From positions 30,136,001 to 30,200,000 of the forward strand of contig CM044311.1 of assembly GCA_024291935.2 (NCBI GenBank): 64,000 nt of DNA, given 5' to 3'. The translations under genes and the position numbers were made by a program. Positions 44,280 through 56,289 of the stretch are shown here, in pieces. The notes under the pieces are model-generated. The model had not been told where the DNA came from and ran no database searches. It saw only the letters and a list, made by a program, of their open reading frames with translations. This DNA comes from Okapia johnstoni (Eukaryota > Chordata > Mammalia > Artiodactyla > Giraffidae). Every line of letters starts with the position of its first letter. The stretch's first letter is position 1.

Positions 44280-46080
44280 TTTTCTTAGATAGAACTATCA
44301 TTGCTAAATTATTGAATCTTTCCATTTTGTTTTAAAGAAATGTTATTGGTCAATTAAATTATCTGTAAAGAAATAAAAACTCATCATAAATTACCTCTGA
44401 CTAATAAAACTAAGGTATTTATTTTTTATCTTATTTTATAACATTTATATTAATTTCTATACCTTGTTTATAATTAACTCTCCTTTTTTAAATCTCTAAT
44501 CTGAGTTACACTGAACTATTTTATACACTAAAATCTTAAAAGGTACATAAAGCTGGGTCTATGTTTCTGAATAGTTACATAAATTTGAAGCTGCATATAA
44601 AATACTTTATGCTTCTTTCTAAAATCTATAAACCTAAATTTGGAAGGATACAGCTATTTTACTATGGAAGCTTATTCTGCTTCTTTAGCCTGCAATTTGA
44701 ATACTTTATTTTAAAAGCTGTTAACAAAAATAACACGTTAGTCCACTTGGTGGGGTAGGAGACACTGCAATCCAGTTAGAGATTTGCTGCTTCAGATACA
44801 ATGTAATTATGTGGTGAAAGTCTTTTTGTCCTTTCATTGTATCCTAACTTGTGCCTTGCAGAATTAGCAATTCCACATAAGAAAGTTGTGGTAATTATTT
44901 TCTTAAAATTGTCAGAATGTGTGCTAATCTGGGGATAGTTATCTTTATTCCTTCTTTGCCTTATTACAGGTTTAAATTAAGCTGAGGTTTCTTTAGTGTT
45001 ATTTTTTCAGAACCACTGGGATTAGAGATGATGGATTTTGTGGTGCTCTGAGTATAGTTAAGCTCTTGTCAACATAAGTATAAAATTATTGCTGTGTGCA
45101 GTTGGTATGTTTTTGAAGGTAATTAAAGCTAAACATTGTGCAGAGAAAGATGATTAGAAATCTTCAATTCACAAAGAAATCCAGCTTTGCTTTGACACCT
45201 AAAACCTCACATTCTTTCTGTTTTTAAAAAAAAAACAAAAAACTTATACTACAGAACTTATATAAAATTCTTTGTGCTGATTTCAAAGTCAACCCAAATA
45301 CTGAATTATTTTTTGTAAAATGTGTGATTCTTACCCCTGACAGTCTAAGCACTATCTGAATATTTTAGAACCTTACTTGTTCATTTCATATTCCTACTTT
45401 AGTTGTAGAACGGTCTTATATACTTTTGATAGGGATATATTTAAAAAACAAACAGAAAATGACAGACTTTATTACCTATTTGTTATTTTTTTCTTTTTTT
45501 ATAAAGCTATCCACTTAAAATTTACATTTTTTTAATGCTGACATCACCATTTTATTAGGGATATGAATGTTGATAAAATGGAGGAGAAAGTAGGTTAATG
45601 CCAAAAGCTAACATACTTGGTGTAAATGGTAATTTGGGTTGCTTCTGGCTTCTCCTTTTCATCTTTCCACATAAAATATTCTCATTCTTTTGTGTGATAT
45701 AGTTTCTTTATGTTTATATTTTCTCAGTAATTTTGCTTTTAAAATCCTAAGAAAGTTAAAAATATGGCTGTCAAAATTATAAATTTAAAAATATATATAA
45801 TGTAAGTAACTCATCATCATTTAATACAATAGATATTATACTTTAAATAAACTGGATTATTATTATCTAAAACTCTTCAAGTAATAATATTGATATCAGA
45901 AAAGATAATGAATCTAAAGTCAAATTTTAATAAAAGGTGATTTGTTATTGGAAAATTAGAAAACCCAACACTATAAGCCCAGCACTGTTGGTTGAGTGCA
46001 TTTGAGAGAAAAAAACAAACATGTTGATGAAAGATAAAGAGAAATAGAGGCAAGATAATAATAATGCCAGGGTGCTTATC
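44280..46080. other. No recognised repeats
   Basis: AT-rich, without ruminant repeats. 44760-45010 is less AT-rich and looks like single-copy sequence. No ORF over 70 codons. Confidence 0.4.
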
Positions 46081-46084
46081 ATAC

Positions 46085-46250
46085 AAAATCTGTTAAGCAC
46101 GTTTCACGTATCAACTGCTTATATCCTCTCAACAACCTTATGAAGTACACAGCTATTATTCTATTCATTTTACATATTAGAAAATTGAGGCTCAGGGATG
46201 TTTTTGAGCTTGCCCAAGGTTAGTTAGCAGTTAGCTGAGTTTGACTTTAA
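46085..46250 (-). mobile_element. MIR element
   Basis: 'tatcctctcaacaaccttat', 'ttcattttacatattagaaa', 'attgaggctcagggatg' and 'cttgcccaaggttagttagc' are in the reversed MIR order. Confidence 0.75.
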
Positions 46251-46254
46251 TAAC

Positions 46255-46640
46255 CCTGTTTGGGGTCAGGTGATCAATGAAAACTATTCACCAGAATGAA
46301 CATTTAAACTGAGACCTAAAGGAAAAGAGGGAACTAGCCACATGAAGGACTTGGGGAATGAAAGAACACCCAAGAGAAATAACTTGTGCAAGAACACTGG
46401 AGCAGACAAGAGTGTGGAGGTCTGAATAATGGAAAGAGGTTGCCTGTAGCTGGAAGGGCATGAGTTTGGGAGAGAATGGTGTAGGAAGAGGTTAGAGATA
46501 TATGCAAAGGCTAGATTATTTAGAACCTGTAGTCTAAATAATGGATGTTGAGAATGGATATTTTTTTGAAGTACAATCAAAAGTCATTCAGCCTTGAGTG
46601 AAATGATTTGATTGACATTTAAAGAATACATTTGCTAAGG
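46255..46640 (+). mobile_element. Old unassigned interspersed repeat
   Basis: 'aacatttaaactgagaccta', 'aagaacactggagcagacaa' and 'ggctagattatttagaacct' share layout with a long old mammalian repeat whose relatives I also suspect at 9680-10480 and 47350-47700. The name is not established. Confidence 0.4.
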
Positions 46641-46667
46641 GTAAAGATGGGATGGCAAATTAGGAAA

Positions 46668-46879
46668 AGTGAAAGTGTTAGTCACTCAGTCATGTCCGAC
46701 TCTTTGCGAACTCATGGACTCTAGCCCACCAGGCTTCTCTGTCCATGCAATTCTCAAGGCAAGAACACTGGAGTGGGTAGCTAGTCCCTTCTCCAGGGGA
46801 TCTTCCCAACCCAGGGATCAAACTCTGGTCTTCCACATTGCAGGCAGATTCTTTACAGTCTGAGCCACCGGGGAAGCCC
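46668..46879 (-). mobile_element. Bov-tA SINE
   Basis: Complete reverse element: 'gtgaaagtgttagtcactca' tail side, 'attctcaaggcaagaacact', and head ending 'gagccaccggggaagcccc'. No clear TSD. Confidence 0.93.
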
Positions 46880-47031
46880 CAATTCCACATGTGAAAAAAG
46901 AGGTAATACCAGTGATAAAGGGCAAATTCAGAAAATATTTTGTGGGTGGAATCTACATAAGTTGTAGATGAATTTGAAGGAGGATGAAAGTGGAGAAGAA
47001 AGGGAAGAAATCAAGAATGACAATTATAAAA

Positions 47032-47096
47032 TTGATGAACCTACATTGAAATGTCATTGTCACCCAAAATCCAGAGTTTACATTAGGGTTCACTCT
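47032..47096 (-). mobile_element. Inverted L1M 3' UTR segment
   Basis: This 65-bp segment is the reverse complement of the start of the L1M tail at 47119-47183, with scattered differences. A 22-bp spacer separates the two. The longest well-matched block is 'ccagagtttacattag'. Confidence 0.85.
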
Positions 47097-47118
47097 ATGT
47101 GCTGTACATATGACAAAC

Positions 47119-47345
47119 AGAGTGAACTCTAATGTAAACTCTGGATTTGGGGTGACAGATATATTTCAGTGTAGGTTAATCAACTGTTAGTGAACTACCA
47201 CTCTGGGTAGGGTTTTTGATAATGGGGGAGCCTGTACCTGTGTGAGAGCCATAAAAACTCAGTATCTTTCACTTAGTTTTGCTGTGAACCTAAATCTCCT
47301 CTAAAACTTAAAGCCTATTAAAATGTTTTAAAATAAGAAAGAATG
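47119..47345 (+). mobile_element. Old L1M 3' end
   Basis: 'gtgaactctaatgtaaactc', 'gaactaccactctgggtagg', 'tgataatgggggagcctgta', 'ttttgctgtgaacctaaatc' and 'ctctaaaacttaaagcc' reproduce a well-known L1M terminal sequence. Confidence 0.78.
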
Positions 47346-47349
47346 AAAA

Positions 47350-47700
47350 AATTTTGGCTTGAGTAACTCAGTTGAAAATGATGTCATTAGCTGAGATGAG
47401 GAAAGCTGGAGAGGGTGAGAGTTGTAACAAGAAAAAAAAGAAAGAAGTGCTCCATTATTGTCAAGTTAGGTTGCAGCTATCCATTGGACTTGCTGGAGAA
47501 CACGTCAAACAAGCAATTGCATAGGTAGACAAGGAGCTCAGAAGAAAGATCTGAGCTGAGGATCTAAATCTGGGACTTGTTATCATAAAGGAGGGCTTTA
47601 AATGATAAGATATAAGATTAGTGAGGCAGATAAATCTTACAAAGAACAGAGGAAGGCCCAAATCTGAGTCTTGAAGAAACTCCTACCTCATGATTTTACA
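47350..47700. mobile_element. Old unassigned interspersed repeat
   Basis: 'gtcattagctgagatgagga', 'gacttgctggagaacacgtc' and 'gatctgagctgaggatctaa' have the layout of the same old family as 46255-46640, possibly its distal part, interrupted by the SINE and L1M. Confidence 0.35.
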
Positions 47701-50700
47701 TAAATCATCCAAACAAATATTTCATACAAATTAGGTTAAGTCATATATTTTACAAGGAAAATGAGCAACAGAAAGATTGTGGTATCCTGAGGCATATTTC
47801 AAAATCTTAAACAAGAAAACATGATTACCAAGGACAATTGAATTAGGGTAAAATAATATTTCTATAATTTAATTAGTTTAAAAAAACCTAAGAAACATAT
47901 TGAAAAATTGGAATCAACCCATACTTAATCAAAAAACATTTCAGTTTAATATTACAAATAACTCCTTGGTTTTTATAGCCTGCTGATTTTTTATATAGAT
48001 GGCAAGCTGTTTAAAATTCCAATTGCTTTGGTATAATATGATTCTGTTTAATATAGATTTTGATGATAAAATTATTTTTAAGAATTACCCCCCCAAAACT
48101 GGAAAACACACATGCACATATCATCTGGTGTCTGTCAAGCATTAGGTTATGGTTATTTCTCCAAATCATTACTTTGTGTTTCGCTAGTTGATTACAAATG
48201 CTTCATTTATGTACATATTCTGCAATTTCATGTGACTGAGATTTCTGAGACATACTTTTGAAATAGTTTTTTAAGTCTTTATGCATTTATTTGAGTTTGA
48301 AAAAAGGGGAAAAAGATTAAATGTGGGCTAAAGTCTCTAGCAGTTTTGAGAGCCTCTTTTCTCGAATATTCTAAGATTTGATCTGTTTCTTTGGGTACTT
48401 ACATTAAACAGTGAAATTCTATAGCACTCTGAATATAGAATTAGGCAATAAATGAATCTGAAAAAAATTTAATTTTTAAGTATTTTTCTAATTAAAACAA
48501 TAAATCATATTGATTCTAGTTGTTTCAAGAATTTATATCCTAAATATCCAAGAAAATCAGAATTCTTCTTCAAAAGGCTGTTTAGAACTTATGTGCTTAC
48601 TTGAAGTGATTGAAAGGAATGTATTTTAGGATATCACTAGATCTAGCTCCAGAAAGAGTTATAATTAGCAGAAGGAAAAATGAATCTATTGATTAACAAG
48701 CAAACATTATATTGTGGAGTTTCATGCTGTAAAAGTACTCAGCCCATTTTCTGCCTTCCTTCTTCCTTATTCTCTTTTGATCCCCTTGTCACCTCTAGTT
48801 TGGAAGTTACAGGACATTGTCGGAGATTCAAGAAAAGCTGTTAAATGAAGAAAACATAAAGGTCTTTGACAAGAAAACATCTTTAGTGTTCAAAGCTGAG
48901 AGTAATCTATAGCAATCTGATTCAGCCAAATATACAGAATACATTAACTTACTAAAAGCCCAAAGGGGAATAGGGGATGTTGAAAAGAGAGAAAGGGCCA
49001 TAAAAGCTGTTTTGTAATTGGTAAGTATTAGTGGGAGAGACAAAAGTTGTACACTACTTAATTCCTTACTTTATTTGAACTCTGCTTTAATTCCGTATTA
49101 ACTTTGCATTAAAGTAAGGGCTTACATAAGCAATATATAAAGGTTCTGTCATGAAGCAAAGAATAGAATTCCATTATAATTCCAGGAATATTCTTGACTA
49201 AATCTATATATTCTATTATTCAACTATCCAAAAAGAAATAAAATAGAAATATTTTCTTAAAGCTGTGCCCTCACGTTGACAGAACTGATGGCATCAATTT
49301 ACAAAGTTTTTAGTCATTCTAAAAGCCTGTCGCTTTTAATCAGTGTCACACACATCTATCTTTCTTTACTCTTTGCCATGTTTTCAGGTAAAGGAAATTA
49401 CTTGTATGTGTATTTATTTTAAATACAACTTGATTAAAAGAGAATTAAAAACCTCAGGCCAAATTTTGTTATAGTATTTTAAATAAATTGTAACATTTGC
49501 ACTACAAATGCAGACTCCCCACCCGCACATGGAAAGCAGAAAATGTTCCCACACTCCTAGAAGGAAAAATCTCCACATAGGACATTTTTCCAATAAAAGT
49601 TATATAGAACAATCAAAAGAGTTAATTGGTAAAACCATAACTAACTCTTGAAACCAGAGACCACCCAGCCACAAAACTATTCATGGTTTTTTGTTTTGGT
49701 TTTTGCCAGTAATTTTAGCTTAATGAGTACCAAAAAGTATCTGACAAAGGAAGACATGTCCCAAGGGTTTTGAAACACAATGGGTACCCAAGAAAAAGGA
49801 ATTTTGATGTGTTTCAAATTATTGTAAGCTCAAAATTTAAGATACAAATATTCTTAGTAAAACAGAGAAGTTGAGAACTATTGGAAATTTTCTCTCTGAT
49901 AAAATAAGAGAAACAGTCAGAAGTTTGCAAAGTAAGAAAAACATGGTAATGAATCAGATTTCTGATTTACAAAAGTGCAAACACATCATTGGCTTCTGAT
50001 GATTTGCTTATATCTTCCTCTCTTGATTCTTATTTGGTGGATTATATTTTTCCCTGTTTTTTAAAAAACTTTTTAGTTAAAGTTTAGGCATTCATTTGGT
50101 AACAAAATTTGGGTAAACAAAGCTAGTTCTTTTTCATAAAAAGAAGTCACTCAAGCTTATCCTAAAAAATAGAAAGTTTTTACTGTTTTAACTTGTAGCT
50201 GGAACCTGGATATTTCTTTTACAATAAATCCTTGGACAAGGTAAATAAATACTCATGTAAATTACTAATGAATCATGAAGAAAGCATTATTTTATTTAAA
50301 TGGCTTGGACAGGCACAATTTGTAACTTAGAATTTGTCTTTCCGGTTTGCAAGTTTTAACAGGGAATACCCATCCTTTTGTTGATGAGTATTGCTTAACT
50401 GGTATCGCTGAACACAAGGTAGACAAATGGCCTTGAATGAGTATGCAGAAGATTAATGAAAAACTAGAACTACAATGAACCTTCCCCCATCCTCTACAGA
50501 ATTCTGTTTTCATTTCCTTATCTCTAAAAGCATGTGATAGGGATCCAGTTGTGGGGGGAGAGACCATCCCTTTGATCTTCAGTTAAGTTGGAAGATATAG
50601 TTGTATCCTACTTGAATCAATAAAAGATTTCCTATTAGATTTCTGGTTGAATCAATCAGCTTGCGGGAGGTAGGGGGTGGGCGTGGAGTTAACAGAACAG

Positions 50701-51100
50701 TTAAGGTCTTACAGTGACTTTAAAGGCCACTAGTACTCCAACATATTTTTCAAAATAATCTTTGGTATTTTGGGCCTTAGAAAACTCAAGGTTTGGTGTT
50801 AGTCTTAAAATTTCTAGTCTATTTTATCCATAAAGAAAAGTAAGCTTGCTTACTGGATAAACTTAATCAGATAATATTACTTAAAATCAATTCATGAAAA
50901 AGTAAAATATGACATATCTAAAGCTCCCAAGACTGATGGTCCTAATAGTTCCTAGCTCCAGATCCTGCTCTGAGACTCTTACATAAGCTATATATCCTCT
51001 CCTTCTACCAAAAATTTGCTTACATTTTCAACGTCTTCCTAAATTTCATAAAGCTTACAAGGAAACTTCCAAAACTCCATTTATTCTAGTAATCATATTG
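47700..51100. other. 3.4 kb without recognised repeats or genes
   Basis: AT-rich sequence. The longest ORF (91 codons, minus, 50292-50567) shows no domain. I see no ruminant SINE, LINE or LTR here. Confidence 0.4.
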
Positions 51101-51109
51101 GTATTTGAA

Positions 51110-51305
51110 TAGGGCTTCCTGGTAGCTCAGATGGTAAAGAATCTGTCTGCAATGTAGGAGACCTGGATTCAATTGCTGGGTTGGGAAGATTCCCTGGAGA
51201 AGGGAATAGCTACCCAGTCCAGTATTCTTGCCTGGAGAATTCCCATGGACAGAGGAGCTTGACAAGCTACAGTCACTGGGGCTACAAAGAGTCAGGCATG
51301 ACTGA
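51110..51305 (+). mobile_element. Bov-tA SINE with TSD
   Basis: 'agggcttcctggtagctcag' head and a complete body to 'agtcaggcatgactga'. TATTTGAA at 51102-51109 and 51306-51313 is an exact 8-bp TSD. Confidence 0.94.
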
Positions 51306-51367
51306 TATTTGAACACTTATTATTTAAAAAGGGAAGAAATACATCAAAAATTATTTTACAATAAACA

Positions 51368-52707
51368 CTGTAATCATAGGTGACTGGAATGCAAAAGTAG
51401 GAAGTCAAGAGATACCTGGAATAACAAGCAAGTTTTGGCATTGGAATACAAAATGAAGCAGGGCAAAGGCTATTAGAGTTTTGCCAAGAGAACACACTAG
51501 TCATAGCAAACACCCTCTTCCAACAACACAAGAGAAAACTGTACACATGGACATCACCAGATGGTCAATACCGAAATCAGATTGATTATATTCTTTTCAG
51601 ACAAAGATGGAGATTTATACAGTCAGCAAAAACAAGACCAGGAACTGACTGTGGCTCAGATTTGAGCTCCTTATTGCAAAATTCAGACTTAAATTGAGGA
51701 AAGCAGGGAAAACCACTAGACCACTTAAGTATGACCTAAATCAAAACCTTTATGATTATACAGTGGAAGTGAAAAATAGATTCAATGGATTAGATGTGAT
51801 AGACAGAGTGCTTGAAAATTATGGATGGAGATTTCTAACACTGTACAGGAGGTGGTAATCAAAGTCATCCCCAAGAATAAGAAATGCAAAAATTCAAAAT
51901 GTTTGTCTGAAGAGGCCTTACAGACAGCTGAGGAAAGAAGAGAAGAGAAAGGCAAGGAGAAAAGGAAAGATATACCCATCTGAAAGTAGAGTTCCTAAGA
52001 ATAGCAAGGAGAGATAAGAAAGCCTTCTTCTCTGACCAGTGCAAAGAAACAGAGGAAAACAATAGAATGGGAAAGACTAGAGATCTCTTCAAACAAAGCT
52101 GGTGAAGGTGATGGAATTCCAGCTGAACTATTTCAAATCCTGAAAGATCTTGCTGTGAAAGTGCTTCACTCAATATGCCAGCAAATTTTGAAAATTCAAT
52201 AGTGGCCACAGGACTGGAAAAGTTCAGTTTTCATGCCAATCCCCCCAAAAAAAGGCAAATGCCAAAGAATGCTCAAACTACCATACAATTGTACTTATCT
52301 CACATACTAGCAAAGTAATGCACAAAATTCTCCAAGCAAAGCTTCAATAGTACATGAACTGAGAACTTCCAGATATTCAAGCTGGATTTGGAAAAGTCAG
52401 AGGAACCAGAGATAAAATTGCCAACATCTGTTGGACCCTTGAAAAAAGCAAGAGAATTCTAGAAAAACATCTACTTCTGCTTCATCGACTACTCTAAAGC
52501 CTTTGACTATGCAGATCACAACAAACTGCGGGAAATTCTTAAAGAGGTGGGAATACCAGACCACCTTACCTGCCTCCTGAGAAACCTGTATGCAGGTCAA
52601 GAAGCAACAGTTAGAACCAGACATGGAACAATGAACTGGTTCCAAATTGGGAAGGAGTATATCAAAGCTGTATATTGTCACCTTCCTATTTAGCTTATAT
52701 TCAGAGT
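51368..52707 (+). mobile_element. BovB (RTE) LINE, 5' part, internally deleted
   Basis: Starts in the endonuclease at the GDWNAKVGS motif (about 51380-51405). It includes HRNQIDYILF-like sequence (about 51570-51600); the catalytic SDH site is lost through a one-base deletion at 51655-51664. After the linker, 'ctcttcaa' joins directly to 'acaaagctggtgaaggtgat' at about 52092, so roughly 270 bp of linker/RT is missing. The RT palm then runs to 'tttagcttatattcagag' at 52706, where the sequence flips strand. Confidence 0.93.
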
Positions 52708-53228
52708 TCAGTTCAGCCTTTCAGTCATGTCTGACTCTTTGTGACCCCATGGACTGCAGCACAGCAGGCTTCCCTGTCCGTCAAAAACTACTGGAGCTTT
52801 CTCAAGCTCATGTCCGTCAAGTCAATGATGCCATCCCATCAACTCATTCTCTGTCGTCCCCTTCTCCCCCTGCCTTCAATTTTTCCCAGCATCGGGGTCT
52901 TTTCAAATGAGACAGTTCCTCGTATCAGGTGGCCAAAGTATTGGAGTTTCAGCATCAGTCCTTAGGACTGATTTCCTTTAGAATTGACTGGTTTGATCTC
53001 CTTGCAGTCCAGGAGACTCTCAGGAGTCTTCTCCAGCACCACAGTTCGAAAGCATCAATTCTTCAGTGCTCAGCTTTCTTTATGGTCCAACTCTCACATC
53101 CATACAGGACTATTGGAAAAACCATAGTTTTGACTATACGGATCTTTGTTGGTAAAGTAAGGTCTCTGCTTTTTAATATGCTGTCTAGGTTGTTCACAGC
53201 ATTTCTTCCAAGGAGAGCGTCTTTTAAT
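52706..53228 (-). mobile_element. BovB 3' end, inverted relative to the adjoining copy
   Basis: Begins with the reversed BovB tail (GTTCAGTTCAG at about 52707) and extends back through the C-terminal RT region to the reverse of 'attaaaagacgctctccttg' at 53228. Together with 51368-52707 it supplies both parts of one element in opposite orientation. About 290 bp of RT sequence between them, including motif C, is absent. Confidence 0.92.
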
Positions 53229-53290
53229 GGCAGTATTTTTTGTATACATTCATAATATAATCTAAATTTTTCAATATAAGTTTACCTGGG

Positions 53291-53522
53291 CATCATAGCA
53301 CAAAGATTAAAACCACAGGCTCTACAACCAGACTAACTGGGGTCAAATTCCTTCTAGTCATGTGATACTGGGCAAATATTTTAACTTTACTATGCCCCCA
53401 TTTTCTCATACACAAAATGAATATAATCTCATGTGAGGAGTAAATGAATTAATTCATACAGAGAGCTTAGAATAATATCCCATATATAGTTTATATTCAG
53501 TAAATATGTATTACTATTATGA
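53291..53522 (+). mobile_element. MIR element, near full length
   Basis: 'catagcacaaagattaaaac', 'cacaggctctacaaccagac', 'gtgatactgggcaaatattt', 'gaggagtaaatgaattaatt' and 'cagtaaatatgtattactat' cover MIR from head to tail. Confidence 0.85.
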
Positions 53523-53592
53523 TTTGCCAACCTCAGCACCAGTAAAAAAAAATACCTAAATATTCCCTAGGCTTTAGGGACAGTCACGCATC

Positions 53593-53615
53593 AAAAAAAA
53601 AAAAAAAAAAAAAAA
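53593..53615. repeat. (A)23 homopolymer
   Basis: An A-run followed by 'gaaaag'. No retroelement body precedes it, so its origin is unclear. Confidence 0.97.
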
Positions 53616-53619
53616 GAAA

Positions 53620-55130
53620 AGATTAAGTTTACCAAAATGGGCATTTAAAAAACTCAGCAAATAGACTTTGGAAAATGGATCTAAAAGCCTCAAAAAAGAT
53701 ATCATTACTTAATGAAGTAGGTCAATAATATATTCATAGTAATACGAAATCATCTAGAATATGTTGAATCTTATTCCTCTTGATCACCTTTAAAAAGCAG
53801 GAAATTATAAGAAGATAATATTTGACTGTGTCAATTGTAATTTATTAAAATTAGTAATTTTTAAATGTTTAGTTTTCTGAAAAGAAGCACCATGAAATGC
53901 CAGAAATCAATTCCAGCAAGATGAAGGGTCATTGTATTCTTATCGCCAGTATTTAAGGCAAAGGAGAGTCAGGTGTTCTTTAAAATGGAATATTCTAAAT
54001 TTCCTTAAACACTACAGTTTTAAAAGTGATATTTTTGACTATGGGCTTATATATATATATTTTATTTATGCCATCTTCCATGAAGATATTTATTTAATCT
54101 CTACTAAATGAATGCTAAAATATTAAGATTATAGTTCTTTTTATCCTTTGTAGCATTTAAATATTTCATGAAGAAGGTTACAGGAGAACTGTATCAATGA
54201 CTCTGAAAATCAAATAACCCCACAGAAAGGTATTAATCATATGAAGGGAACATACTGTGGAGCAGTTTATGGTGTATCCACATTTTCACTTGTGGATGTG
54301 GATCCACATTTTTTTACTTGGTAAACAAGTATCTCCCACAGCACCCATTAAGGAAAAGGCAGTGCAGGCTCCAGGAAATGACAGAAAGTTCAGTGTGACA
54401 GAATTATGGGGGAGAATTAATTATAAATTCACTATGGCTGAGACTGTTCTTAGAAAAGATTTTGATAAGTCACACAGGTCATACAAAGGATATCAGATCA
54501 GAATCAGGAGATGGTAACAATAAGGAATTAAGAAACTAACCAAGAAAGTGTGGTATTATATTTGGTGTTTCAGAAGGTTCTGGACATCAAGATAACTATT
54601 GAAAATATTTAGTAATTGGCATCAAATTTTGAAATAACTATTAGTAGGGGGAAAAGCTAGGAAAGTGCAATAGTGTCTGTTACAGACTAGAAGCAGAGCT
54701 CTTTGTGTGTGTGTGTGTGTGTGTCCTTGTATACACACATATGTACACAATAAGCCAAGAATACGGCAATCCTAGTCCTTTGAAGTTATTTATTAAATAA
54801 AATAATTTGAATACAAATCCAAGTCATCATTTTCATGTGAATGAGTTATTTAACACTTTGTAATCATCTTTCTCATTTTTTCTTGAACAAATTCACATGC
54901 TCTTTACGCAATTTGGAATTGTAACTGATTTCATATTCTCCCTCTCCAATCTCTCTCTCCATTTCTTTCTTTCCCTTTCCCCCTCTCCTTTTAAAAAATT
55001 ACATTCAAAAAAAGTCAGTGTATTAACTATATATGTGTCTTTTTGTCTGTTGCACACACATATGATTTTCGACTTTCAAGCACAAAACGTAATAACATGA
55101 TATATAAATAATAACATGGTTTTAAGTTAA
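53620..55130. other. No recognised gene; includes (TG)n at 54704-54724
   Basis: AT-rich. An 86-codon plus ORF (54257-54517) has no domain. A 14-bp perfect palindrome ATGTGGATCCACAT lies at 54296-54309. Confidence 0.4.
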
Positions 55131-55136
55131 GATATT

Positions 55137-55402
55137 CCAATGATGCTGAAGCTGAAGCTGCAATACTTCAGCCACCTGATGCAAAGAGCTGACTTATTGG
55201 AAAAGACCCTTATGCTGGGAAAAACTGAAGGCAGGCAGAAAAGTTGGTGACAGAAGATGAAACGGTTAGATAGAATCGCTGACTCAATGGGCATAAATTT
55301 GGGCAAACTCTGGGAGATAGGGAAGGACAGGAAAGCCTGGTGAGCTACAGTCCATGGCGTCGCGAAGAGTAGGACATCACTTAGCAACTGAACAACAGCA
55401 GC
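55137..55402 (+). mobile_element. BovB 3'-end fragment, diverged
   Basis: 'gatgctgaagctgaagctgc', 'ccacctgatgcaaagagctg', 'gctgactcaatgggcataaa' and 'gagctacagtccatggcgtc', ending in 'agcaactgaacaacagcagc'. A 5'-truncated BovB tail. Confidence 0.9.
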
Positions 55403-55589
55403 TTTCCTATGGTGTATCTTTTCTAAAAATCAAATATTTGTAAACTAATGCATAATTTGAAATGTTTATATTTCTTCCTAAAGAATTATAATTAGTTGTA
55501 GTTACTATTCCCCTACTAACTATATACAGCTTTGAATTGCCGTTCTGATATCTTATTGACAAATTCAATTATATTATACACAATATATT

Positions 55590-55760
55590 CATTCATGCAT
55601 TTATTCATTCATTTTTAGATTCACATAATAAATATTTTTTAACCACTTACTCTGTAATCAGCGCTGTACCAGTCAATTAATCTTGATGCCTGCTTTCATG
55701 GAGCTTAAAATTTATCAGGAAAAACAGACAATTGCAATGTAATAATGCATGAGGGATCAA
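55590..55760 (+). mobile_element. Old interspersed repeat fragment
   Basis: 'tttattcattcatttttaga', 'aaccacttactctgtaatca' and 'tgctttcatggagcttaaaa' resemble the common ATTCATTCA...CATGGAGCTTA family also glimpsed at 22828-22935. Confidence 0.45.
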
Positions 55761-55874
55761 GTAATTAAAATATAGCTTGGATTTCTCCAGCCTTCCTCTG
55801 CTTGCAAACTTCCACTTCTCCTGTCCACACACACAAAAAAAGTAAGGAACACAGTTCAACAGCCAAGAGACTAA

Positions 55875-56289
55875 AAGAATAACACAAGTCTTTATTGCAG
55901 CCTTCCTTAAAAGAACAAATAAGTCGGGGTTATACAGTTATTATACAGAAAGCTTTCCACTAGTTTTGTCTAGGCATTTCTCCTTTCCTTCAGATTTTTT
56001 CACACTTTTAGCAGTTATTAATATTCTCTGCTCCTTTTTAGGTAGCCAGTCTCCTCCTCCCTTTGTGTTTAATCAGTTCCCTACTACAATCGTCTTCCAA
56101 TTTCTGTACTTCCCTTGCACTTTTCTCTTGTTTCCCAACAGATAACACAACTTTCCTTGGAAAGAGTATTTCATCTTCCATTTTACTGCCTGTCCGTTGA
56201 GAATTAACCTGGTTAGTGAAATCTCTTACCACCTTAGGTGGGCAAAATATTGTGTCATAAGAATACATTGTGCAGTACCAAGCACGTAC
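55875..56289 (-). pseudogene. Candidate terminal exon or decayed gene fragment
   Basis: On the minus strand, a pyrimidine-rich tract and CAG (56292-56290) precede 56289. An open frame follows to a TAA at 56040-56038, then about 140 bp and an AATAAA signal at 55896-55891. The peptide is hydrophilic, with motifs such as IFCPPKVVRDF and ELIKHKGRRRLAT. One frame over, the sequence past the stop stays open and Lys-rich (KKEQRILITAK) for about 35 more codons before TAATAA, which hints at a frameshift. There is no poly-A tract after the signal, so this is not an obvious processed copy. I do not recognise the family. Alternatives are a real terminal exon, an old pseudogene, or chance. Confidence 0.3.

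Noticed and set aside
54296..54309. Perfect palindrome ATGTGGATCCACAT
   Set aside because: A 14-bp palindrome is not unusual in 64 kb, and no flanking gene or second copy suggests an operator.
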